5,261 nt of DNA from Bacteroidales bacterium UBA3808 (GCA_002369075.1 DFEG01000005.1:1-5261); one strand, 5' to 3'. Positions 1 to 4,637 are shown, counted from the first letter of the stretch. The notes: generated by a model not told the origin, from the letters alone. Made by a program: numbers and translations.

Positions 1-25
1 TCGTCAACCGGTCGGTAGAACTGCT

Positions 26-625
26 TTAAACAATCACGGAGTCGAGGAAGCCCATTGAGATGGCTTCTTCGGCTTTCATCCATTTGTCACGGTCGCAGAG
101 CGCCTCGATCTGGTCGATGCTCTGTCCGCTGTTCTCAGCGAGGATCTTGTACAAATCCTGTTTCAGGCTTTCCATTTCTTTGAGGTGGATAGCCTGATCT
201 TTGAATGTGGAGTAGCCGATGCCGGAACTGGGCTGGTGGATCATGAACCGCGAGTAGGGCAGTGCCTTGCGGTAGCCCTTCTCTCCGCTGGAGGCGATGA
301 CGGCACCCATCGAGGCAGCCAGTCCCAAGACGGTCGTGCGAACGGGCGATTTGATGAAGCGCATCACGGAGATCAGCTCCAGACCGGAATAGACCTCGCC
401 GCCCTGTGAGTTGATGTACAGGTTAATCGGGTCGTGGTTCACGGAGTCGAGGAACAGCAACTGGGCTACCAGTGTGTCCATGTTATCGCCTACTACCTCT
501 CCGCTCAGGAAAAGGACACGATCCATCATCAACCGGCTGAATACATCCAGTTGCGTGATATTCAACTGCCGCTCTTCAATAATGTACGGGTTGAACAATC
601 GGTTGTCAATCTTGTTCTCTTTCAT
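26..625 (-). CDS. clpP: ClpP-family serine protease subunit (divergent paralogue)
   Basis: Proteolytic subunit of the cytoplasmic Clp protease: ClpP tetradecamers degrade proteins fed in by an AAA+ unfoldase such as ClpX. Numbered from the ATG at 625 (199 aa), the catalytic triad is visible as Ser105 in GLAASMGA, His130 in FMIHQP and Asp180 in CDRDKW, aligning with E. coli Ser111/His136/Asp185 (precursor numbering). Length fits the family. The segment NPYIIEERQLN..DVFSRLMMDR is typical of Bacteroidota ClpP. The frame stays open to a TTG at 643, but that lies inside a heptamer repeat, so the ATG is preferred. No Shine-Dalgarno is seen, as expected for the phylum. Odd points: the near-invariant INSPGG oxyanion-side motif reads INSQGG (Gln74), and the upstream neighbour is an aminopeptidase rather than tig. 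It lies 28 nt after the aminopeptidase stop, so it is probably co-transcribed. The family is certain; that it is a second clpP is inference. Confidence 0.95.
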   Translation of the reverse strand: MKENKIDNRLFNPYIIEERQLNITQLDVFSRLMMDRVLFLSGEVVGDNMDTLVAQLLFLDSVNHDPINLYINSQGGEVYSGLELISVMRFIKSPVRTTVLGLAASMGAVIASSGEKGYRKALPYSRFMIHQPSSGIGYSTFKDQAIHLKEMESLKQDLYKILAENSGQSIDQIEALCDRDKWMKAEEAISMGFLDSVIV

Positions 626-630
626 ATAAT

Positions 631-665
631 TATCAATTATCAATTATCAATTATCAATTATCAAT
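631..665. repeat. Five tandem copies of heptamer TATCAAT (ATTGATA on the coding strand)
   Basis: Five perfect 7-nt units, with a partial unit on the left side. The tract contains the last codons (Ile-Asp-Asn) and the TGA stop of the aminopeptidase gene and nearly all of the 28-nt leader of clpP. On the minus strand the unit contains TGA and TAA, so it closes every reading frame; on the plus strand it is stop-free. A change in copy number would move the clpP leader by 7 nt steps without abolishing termination of the upstream gene. Confidence 0.97.
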
Positions 666-2480
666 TGCCGCGCATTTCTTTGCGAGGTACTTCCGCTCCT
701 CTTCGTTCAGGAGCGGGCTGACCTCTTTATAGACGCGTACGTGGTAGGCGTTGAGCCAGTCGATCTCGTCCTCCGTCATCATCGACATCTCGATGAGGTT
801 GGTGTCGTAGAAACAGAGGGTCAGGGTCTCGAACGCCAGCCATTCGTCTTCGGTGGTCGTCTCTTTGGTCTGCTTGGCGGGGATGACGGTGATGAGGTTC
901 TCGGTGCGGATACCCCATTTGCCGGTGCGGTAGATACCCGGCTCGTCGGAGACTATATGCCCTGCCTCCAGCGGGGTGGGGTTATTGTCGGTACGCACGT
1001 TCTGCGGTCCCTCGTGGCATCCCAAGAAATGCCCTACGCCGTGCCCCGTGCCGTGACCGAAGGTTATACCGGCTGCCCACATGTACTGCTTGGCGAGGGC
1101 GTCGAGCTGGTTGCCTCTCGTGCCTCGCGGGAAACGTGCCCGTGCCAGGGCTATGTGCCCTTTCAGCACGTAGGTGTAGTCGTCTTTCGCCTGTTGCGGG
1201 ATCCGTCCTCCGAGCCATGTTGTACGGGTGATGTCCGTCGTGCCGTCCAGGTACTGACCGCCGCTGTCGAGCAGCAGCATGCCTTCTTTGCGCACCTCGG
1301 CGCAGTTCTCTTTGGTAGCTGCGTAATGGACGATGGCGCCGTTGCCTTGGTAGCCGGCAATCGTGCCGAAGGACTCCTCCACGAAGCCCTCTCCCATCGC
1401 CCGGAAGGCATGCAACTTCTCCATCAAGTCCCATTCGGTTAACGGGCTTTCGTCTTTTGTCTTTTGTCTTTTGTCTAATGTCTCTTCGAGCCACTTGAAG
1501 AACCTCGTCAGTGCCGCACCGTCGAGCCGCATGGCTCTCCGCTCGCCGTCCAACTCGACGGCGTTCTTCTTCGCCTTGTCCACCAAGATGGGGGACTGTG
1601 TATTGACCGCCTTTGTCTTGATTGCCTCAAACAACGCTTCGTTTACCTTCGCGCCGTCGTAGAGGACGGTGCCTTGCAGTCCGCGGATATAGTCGAACAC
1701 CGCCTCGTAGGGCTGCACGTCGATGTTGTTGAAATCGAGGTAGTTCTGTGCCGCAGAGTCAATCTTCCCGGGATTGACGAAGAGGGTACATTTGTCCGCT
1801 TCGAGCACCACGTAACTGATGACCACAGGGTTGTACTCGACGTCGTTTCCGCGGATGTTGAGCAGCCATGCAATCTCGTCCAGCGCGCTGATGATCATCG
1901 AGTCGCCATGCATGGCGGCTAACTTCTCCCGCATCCGTGCCAGCTTGGACTCCACGGTTTCACCCGCATAGTCGGCAGGGTAGGCATAGAGCTTGTCACC
2001 CGGTATGGCGGGTCTGCCTTCCGTCCAGATGGGTTGTATTAAATTGAAAGATGAAAGCTGAAAATTGAAAGATTCTAATTTCTCCTTCAATTCTTGGAAG
2101 TCATTTACGGAGAACATCTCGGGGTTGACACCTACAACGAACCTTTCCCCTTTCCCCTTTAACCTTTCACCTTCCTTTACAAGCCACTCCACCACTCCCG
2201 GGCAGTCGATGTCGCTCTCGCGCATGAGCTCGATAGTGCTGTCCTTGAGTTCGATACCCGCCTGCAGGTAGTAGCGGCTGTCGGTCCAGAGGAGTGCTCT
2301 ATCCATCGTCACCACTACGGTGCCGCTCTCCCCGTTGAACCCGCTCAGCCACTGCATCTCGCACCAGTGGGACGCCATATACTCGCTTGCGTGCGGGTCA
2401 TTGCCCGGCACTACGTATGCCGCCAGACCCTGCTCACGCATCTCGCTGCGTAATGCAGCTAACCGCTCTTGTACTGTCAT
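654..2480 (-). CDS. pepP: Xaa-Pro aminopeptidase, M24B family, three-domain type
   Basis: Cytoplasmic metallopeptidase that removes an N-terminal residue preceding proline. The 608-aa protein has the eukaryotic/Bacteroidota layout: creatinase-like N-terminal domain (about 1-150), a second related domain (about 155-310), the pita-bread M24 catalytic domain (about 315-535) and a C-terminal extension (about 545-608). The five dinuclear-metal ligands are visible: Asp405 and Asp416 (DSGGQYLDGTTDITRT), His480 (HGTGHGVG), Glu513 (SDEPG) and Glu527 (RTEN). The accessory histidines His385 (VHYAAT), His476 and His489 (CHEGP) are also present, so it should be active. The ATG at 2480 follows an A-rich leader 23 nt after the hydrolase stop. 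Three loops (residues 103-114, 137-146 and 334-343) are encoded by 7-nt tandem repeats and are lysine-, glutamate- or serine/phenylalanine-rich relative to their surroundings. The last residues come from a fourth repeat. Product assignment is firm; the symbol follows the family. Confidence 0.95.
   Translation of the reverse strand: MTVQERLAALRSEMREQGLAAYVVPGNDPHASEYMASHWCEMQWLSGFNGESGTVVVTMDRALLWTDSRYYLQAGIELKDSTIELMRESDIDCPGVVEWLVKEGERLKGKGERFVVGVNPEMFSVNDFQELKEKLESFNFQLSSFNLIQPIWTEGRPAIPGDKLYAYPADYAGETVESKLARMREKLAAMHGDSMIISALDEIAWLLNIRGNDVEYNPVVISYVVLEADKCTLFVNPGKIDSAAQNYLDFNNIDVQPYEAVFDYIRGLQGTVLYDGAKVNEALFEAIKTKAVNTQSPILVDKAKKNAVELDGERRAMRLDGAALTRFFKWLEETLDKRQKTKDESPLTEWDLMEKLHAFRAMGEGFVEESFGTIAGYQGNGAIVHYAATKENCAEVRKEGMLLLDSGGQYLDGTTDITRTTWLGGRIPQQAKDDYTYVLKGHIALARARFPRGTRGNQLDALAKQYMWAAGITFGHGTGHGVGHFLGCHEGPQNVRTDNNPTPLEAGHIVSDEPGIYRTGKWGIRTENLITVIPAKQTKETTTEDEWLAFETLTLCFYDTNLIEMSMMTEDEIDWLNAYHVRVYKEVSPLLNEEERKYLAKKCAAIDN
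1453..1480. repeat. Heptamer tract TCTTTTG x3 plus one variant, inside pepP
   Basis: Three perfect TCTTTTG units (1453-1473) are followed by TCTAATG (1474-1480); further weaker units can be seen on both sides. On the coding strand this reads TLDKRQKTKD (residues 334-343), a charged loop between the start of the catalytic domain and the TEWDLMEKL helix. The unit has no stop codon in any frame on the coding strand. Confidence 0.95.
2044..2071. repeat. Heptamer tract TTGAAAG/ATGAAAG/CTGAAAA/TTGAAAG inside pepP
   Basis: Four consecutive 7-nt units with a conserved TGAAA core. On the coding strand they give SFNFQLSSFN (residues 137-146), in the stretch joining the first two domains of the aminopeptidase. 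The unit sequence differs from the other tracts but the period is the same. Confidence 0.9.
2140..2174. repeat. Heptamer tract AACCTTT/CCCCTTT/CCCCTTT/AACCTTT/CACCTTC inside pepP
   Basis: Five consecutive 7-nt units; the middle two are identical and the third to seventh bases are nearly invariant. The coding strand reads EGERLKGKGERF (residues 103-114), a basic, glycine-rich loop in the N-terminal domain. It lies only about 70 bp from the TGAAA-core tract at 2044-2071. Confidence 0.93.
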
Positions 2481-2487
2481 AGTATGT

Positions 2488-2501
2488 ATTTGTTATTTGT
2501 T
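2488..2501. repeat. Two copies of ATTTGTT in the pepP leader
   Basis: Two exact 7-nt copies (AACAAAT on the coding strand) fill most of the 23-nt gap between the hydrolase stop and the pepP start. Two copies alone could be chance; the entry is listed because the period matches the longer tracts and because an A-rich leader is what Bacteroidota use in place of a Shine-Dalgarno. Confidence 0.5.
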
Positions 2502-2503
2502 GC

Positions 2504-3856
2504 TTATTTCAGGCGCTTGCCGGTTACTTTCAGTTCGCCGAGGCGCAGGTATTTCTTGGCTTGCGGCTTGCCGTTGGAGTCATACCAGGGCAGTACGCGC
2601 AGGTGGAGCGTCTGTCCGGCAGGCACGAGGACAGGCTGGTCGAGCCGGACGACGAGCTCTTTGTTCTTGGGCAGCGCCGTGTTCTCATAGATCGTCGTGA
2701 CGCCGGTGAACTCCTCGCCGAAGCCGTAGTTGATGTGGATATTCATGCCTGCGCCGCCAATCGCCTTGACGGGCAGGGTGATATGCTCGATGACGAGCCC
2801 TTTCTTCTTCTTCTCCGCAGCGATGGTGTACTCGATATAGCGGTTGGCAACCTCGTCTATCTCGCCTGCGGGCCATAAACCGCCTGCCGCTACATACCCC
2901 TTCTTGACGAGCTCGACATTTTTCAATTTTAATTCTTCATTCTTGATTTTCCACTCAACCGGTGTTCCCTTGGCTGCAAAAGCGGCTTTCTTGCCGTTCT
3001 CCTCGATGTTCTGCGCGTAGGCGGTATAAGCCTCTTTGGAGGGGAATACCAGCCACGGACGCATCTCACTTAGCTCCGGCGAGTTGTTAATCAGCTCGTA
3101 TGCCAGCGAGGCGATCGCCATACCGCCAGCCGCGGAGGTGTGGGTCTTGTCGCCGCAGTTGAAATAATTAGCCATGCAGTAGTCTTTGCCTGTGTGCTCA
3201 TACAGTTCCCTGCTACGCTCCGTCATATCCAGGAACGGCACAGCCATCTCCTGCGCCACCTCACGCATGCACCGCACATAGTCCTTATTGGTAACCGGTG
3301 AGTGCTGATTGGTGGTGGGGGTCAAATCATGCCTTCCTTCGCCGTTGATCATGCCGTTCTTGAAATACGCGCGGCAGATAGGGCTCATCAGCACAGGCGT
3401 GACGCCCATCTCGCGTGCCTCACGGATATAGGTACGCAGGTATGCCTTATAGGTAGTGTTGGGTTCCGTTCCGCGCATGTCGGTCAGGGTGTCCTTGCCC
3501 TCTGCGCGCAGGCGTGCGTTCTCCACATACACGTCCTCGCCCTTGCATTTCTCGTCGTTGTGGGCGAACTGGATGATGAGGTAGTCGCCGGCGCGCATCT
3601 GTTTCCTGACGGAGGGCCAGAGGTTCTCCGTCTCGTAGAACGTGCGGGTGGAGGCTCCGGATTTGCCGCGGTTGTTGACGGTTACGGAGTCGGGGTTGAA
3701 GAACGCCTGAAGGTACATTCCCCATCCGCGTTTAGGTGTCGCAGCGGGTTTGTACTCGCTCATGGTACTGTCGCCGATGGTGTGTACACGCCGCGGAGCG
3801 GCAGATAAGGTACAAAGGGACAATGTACAAAGTACAAGGGAAATAATCTTTCGCAT
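2504..3856 (-). CDS. Secreted SGNH hydrolase, rhamnogalacturonan acetylesterase-like, with C-terminal beta-rich module
   Basis: Probable exported carbohydrate O-deacetylase of the GDSL/SGNH superfamily; the closest family is rhamnogalacturonan acetylesterase (CE12-like), which removes acetyl groups from pectin backbones. The 450-aa protein starts with a signal peptide (MRKII, hydrophobic core about 5-18, likely cleavage after SAA, residue 20). SGNH blocks follow in order: nucleophile Ser30 in GDSTMS, Gly64 in NRGKSG, Asn100 in AHND, and Asp236/His239 in DKTH. After the catalytic domain (about 22-262) comes a lysine-rich linker (about 285-318, partly encoded by a 7-nt repeat) and a beta-rich C-terminal region (about 320-450) that could be a carbohydrate-binding or surface module; I do not recognise its family. 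The ATG at 3856 lies about 20 nt downstream of the predicted start of transcription. It is first in a probable operon with pepP and clpP, and no polysaccharide-utilisation genes are visible nearby, so the substrate is inferred from family only. Confidence 0.88.
   Translation of the reverse strand: MRKIISLVLCTLSLCTLSAAPRRVHTIGDSTMSEYKPAATPKRGWGMYLQAFFNPDSVTVNNRGKSGASTRTFYETENLWPSVRKQMRAGDYLIIQFAHNDEKCKGEDVYVENARLRAEGKDTLTDMRGTEPNTTYKAYLRTYIREAREMGVTPVLMSPICRAYFKNGMINGEGRHDLTPTTNQHSPVTNKDYVRCMREVAQEMAVPFLDMTERSRELYEHTGKDYCMANYFNCGDKTHTSAAGGMAIASLAYELINNSPELSEMRPWLVFPSKEAYTAYAQNIEENGKKAAFAAKGTPVEWKIKNEELKLKNVELVKKGYVAAGGLWPAGEIDEVANRYIEYTIAAEKKKKGLVIEHITLPVKAIGGAGMNIHINYGFGEEFTGVTTIYENTALPKNKELVVRLDQPVLVPAGQTLHLRVLPWYDSNGKPQAKKYLRLGELKVTGKRLK
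2916..2950. repeat. Degenerate heptamer tract (ACATTTT, TCAATTT, TAATTCT, TCATTCT, TGATTTT) inside the SGNH hydrolase gene
   Basis: Five adjacent 7-nt units share the pattern TnA(A/T)T(T/C)T with several substitutions. The coding strand gives KIKNEELKLKN-like sequence (residues about 303-314) in the linker between the catalytic domain and the C-terminal module. It is more diverged than the pepP tracts, as though older. In the frame used it has no stop, although one of the other frames would contain TAA. Confidence 0.75.
3809..3837. repeat. Heptamer tract of nGTACAA units in the signal-peptide coding region
   Basis: Units GGTACAA, GGGACAA, TGTACAA and AGTACAA, with a single extra A between the first and second. 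The coding strand encodes LVLCTLSLCT (residues 7-16), i.e. the hydrophobic core of the hydrolase signal peptide. The unit is stop-free. A related GGTACAA also occurs at 3887-3893, overlapping the -7 element of the promoter. Confidence 0.8.
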
Positions 3857-3882
3857 GGCAGTAATAAGTTAGAATTCCGCTA

Positions 3883-3914
3883 CAAAGGTACAACAAAAAT
3901 TGGACATACGCAAG
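3883..3914 (-). promoter_or_regulatory. Bacteroidota-type promoter for the SGNH hydrolase-pepP-clpP block
   Basis: On the minus strand, TACCTTTG (3890-3883) matches the -7 consensus TAnnTTTG exactly. CTTG (3914-3911) sits 20 bp upstream where TTTG is expected (3 of 4). Predicted start of transcription is near 3877, leaving a leader of about 20 nt. The -33 element lies in the left arm of the inverted repeat at 3905-4065. Confidence 0.8.
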
Positions 3915-4065
3915 GGGAAAGGCATTTTTTTTGACCAATAGAATAAAATTCTATCTATTTTGAGTGGATAAATAGCGGCTATGCTCGCATAAGACGAAAT
4001 TTATTTACACAAAATAGGAAAAGCCTTCAGGCTTGTCAAAAGAAATGCCTTCCCCCTTACGTATG
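3905..4065. repeat. About 161-bp imperfect inverted repeat
   Basis: By eye, the minus strand from 3936 to 3905 matches the plus strand from 4034 to 4065 at 28 of 32 positions (both contain GTCAAAA, AATGCC, CCCCTT, CGTATG). Inward, CAAAATAG occurs at 3962-3955 (minus) and 4010-4017 (plus), and ATTTAT at 3973-3968 (minus) and 3999-4004 (plus), with nearly constant symmetry about 3985-3986. At the same place in each arm sits a small hairpin of different sequence: ATAGAAT-AAA-ATTCTAT (3938-3954) and AAGCC-TTCA-GGCTT (4021-4034). The left arm carries the -33 element of the hydrolase promoter; the right arm is the 5' side of the structured RNA candidate. Confidence 0.8.
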
Positions 4066-4214
4066 GACTACAAGACGCGAACGTAGCTACGGGGGAATGC
4101 CCGTAGGGCAGGCAGATGTCCGAAATTATCGTGCCCTTGCGGCTAAGAAGTACCACGGTACAGACTCCAATATACGTGCAGGCATAAAAAAACCGCCCCG
4201 AAGGACGGTTTTTT
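4045..4214 (+). ncRNA. Structured non-coding RNA candidate, 6S-RNA-like shape
   Basis: The ends pair over about 140 nt: ATGCCT (4045-4050) with AGGCAT (4180-4185), then ACGTATGGA (4059-4067) with TCC...ATACGT (4166-4168 and 4172-4177, AAT bulge). At the apex CCGTAGGGCA (4101-4110) pairs with TGCCCTTGCGG (4132-4142) with one bulged T; a U-G pair there is valid only on the plus-strand RNA, favouring that orientation. Between lies a large asymmetric bubble whose 3' side has a GTAC-CACG-GTAC hairpin (4150-4161). An alternative stem, CTACGGG/CCCGTAG (4087-4106), competes with the apical one. A terminator follows directly. A closing stem, central bubble and apical stem is the 6S RNA layout (6S binds RNA polymerase holoenzyme), and the size fits, but I cannot confirm family motifs and see no convincing plus-strand promoter. 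Existence of a structured RNA is moderately supported; identity as 6S is a guess. Confidence 0.5.
4186..4214. terminator. Bidirectional intrinsic terminator
   Basis: A7, then CCGCCC-CGAA-GGACGG, then T6. Read on the plus strand it ends the structured RNA candidate, with one C-A mismatch. Read on the minus strand the loop becomes the extra-stable C(UUCG)G tetraloop, the mismatch becomes a G-U pair and the U tract has seven residues, so the minus-strand version is the stronger terminator. Confidence 0.85.
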
Positions 4215-4238
4215 CTATTATTCTTTTCAAATTTGCAC

Positions 4239-4304
4239 TGGCAGAAGTGGCAGGAATGGCAGAATTTCTGCCACTTTTGCCATTTCTGCCATGTCGTTTT
4301 TTTT
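4239..4304 (+). repeat. Large hairpin of 9-nt-period TGGCAG repeats with a T8 tail
   Basis: Left arm 4239-4264 consists of TGGCAGAAG, TGGCAGGAA and TGGCAGAA. The right arm 4266-4291 holds TTCTGCCA, CTTTTGCCA and TTTCTGCCA. The arms pair at 22 of 26 positions around a single central T. T8 follows at 4297-4304 after a 5-nt gap, so on the plus strand it resembles an intrinsic terminator, although the stem is far longer than needed. Core TGGCAG is constant and the other three bases of each unit vary. Confidence 0.85.
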
Positions 4305-4381
4305 AGAATTTTACGTATTCGTTTGTATTATAATTACATTGCCTGCGGCGGAATGAGGGTTTATCGGACGAATCGTTAGAG

Positions 4382-4411
4382 ATAAGTTGACCATAAGTTG
4401 GATATACGTTG
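4382..4411. repeat. Three direct repeats at 11-nt spacing (ATAAGTTG, ATAAGTTG, ATACGTTG)
   Basis: Copies start at 4382, 4393 and 4404, exactly 11 nt apart, i.e. on about the same face of the DNA helix. The third differs at one base. This spacing is typical of protein-binding iterons or operators, but no regulator gene is visible. It could equally be a decayed tandem duplication. Confidence 0.6.
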
Positions 4412-4473
4412 GTTGTTGCCCTACTCATTACCTACCCGGAGCCTATGCAACAGAAATGCAAAATAAAGGAGAA

Positions 4474-4490
4474 TCCGGATGTCATCCGGA
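4474..4490. promoter_or_regulatory. Perfect 17-bp palindrome TCCGGATG-T-CATCCGGA
   Basis: Eight-base perfect arms flank one central T. As DNA it resembles an operator for a dimeric regulator; as RNA it would form a 7-bp stem with a 3-nt loop. No promoter is recognisable immediately beside it, so its role is open. Confidence 0.5.
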
Positions 4491-4504
4491 ACAACTGACG
4501 ATGT

Positions 4505-4588
4505 AAAAATTTGCATGAGATTCTTGAGACAGTTGAGACACTTAGCCCAAAGAATCTCAAGAATCTCAACTGTCTCATGCAATTTTTT
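4505..4588. terminator. Large A/T-flanked hairpin of 9-nt-period TTGAGA repeats, probable bidirectional terminator
   Basis: Outer arms TTGCATGAGA (4511-4520) and TCTCATGCAA (4573-4582) are perfectly complementary. They are flanked by A5 (4505-4509) and T6 (4583-4588), giving U tracts in both directions. Inside, units of nnnTTGAGA (TTC and CAG variants) on the left face units with the order swapped on the right, so the stem continues with 3-nt internal mismatches every 9 bp, and an alternative fold pairs identical units. Same architecture as the hairpin at 4239-4304 with a different unit. Confidence 0.75.
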
Positions 4589-4632
4589 CGAGGAGAGATT
4601 CCTTGGGATTGTGCTTCGGCGACGAGGGTTTT
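4505..4632 (-). ncRNA. Candidate small RNA from the orphan promoter
   Basis: A consensus leftward promoter (4638-4669) predicts a start of transcription near 4632. The first strong intrinsic-terminator-like structure downstream ends at 4505, giving an RNA of about 125-130 nt made of a roughly 40-nt single-stranded 5' part and the long repeat hairpin. The only open frame starting downstream of the promoter begins inside the hairpin at 4578 and has no recognisable domain. If the hairpin leaks, transcription could run on to the stronger minus-strand terminator at 4186. Confidence 0.4.
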
Positions 4633-4637
4633 GGCTG

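Noticed and set aside
626..643. Six-codon N-terminal extension of clpP starting at TTG 643
   Set aside because: It lies inside the heptamer repeat; an ATG at 625 gives a normal family length. Kept only as a possible alternative start.
741..1442. Long plus-strand open frame (233 aa) antisense to pepP
   Set aside because: The minus-strand frame has all metal-binding motifs of a known enzyme; the opposite frame has low-complexity, domain-free sequence expected from a GC-biased shadow.
3302..3808. Plus-strand open frame (168 aa) antisense to the SGNH hydrolase
   Set aside because: Shadow of a gene with clear GDS, HND and DxxH motifs; no recognisable domain of its own.
3826..3856. Possible lipoprotein signal (Cys10 or Cys15) in the hydrolase
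   Set aside because: The residue before each Cys is Leu, not Gly, Ala or Ser, and a normal SAA cleavage site follows.
3955..3990. Plus-strand promoter for the structured RNA
   Set aside because: TTTG at 3959-3962 is followed only by TATGCTCG at a 17-bp spacing, a poor match in sequence and distance.
4045..4214. tmRNA, RNase P RNA, SRP RNA or a common riboswitch
   Set aside because: None of the sequence motifs I know for these (tmRNA 3' end with CCA, SRP GGAA-loop motif, RNase P core, TPP, SAM or cobalamin boxes) is visible, and tmRNA and RNase P RNA would be longer.
4097..4306. Plus-strand 69-aa frame
   Set aside because: It runs through the structured RNA candidate, an intrinsic terminator and the 9-nt repeat hairpin; no domain and no promoter.
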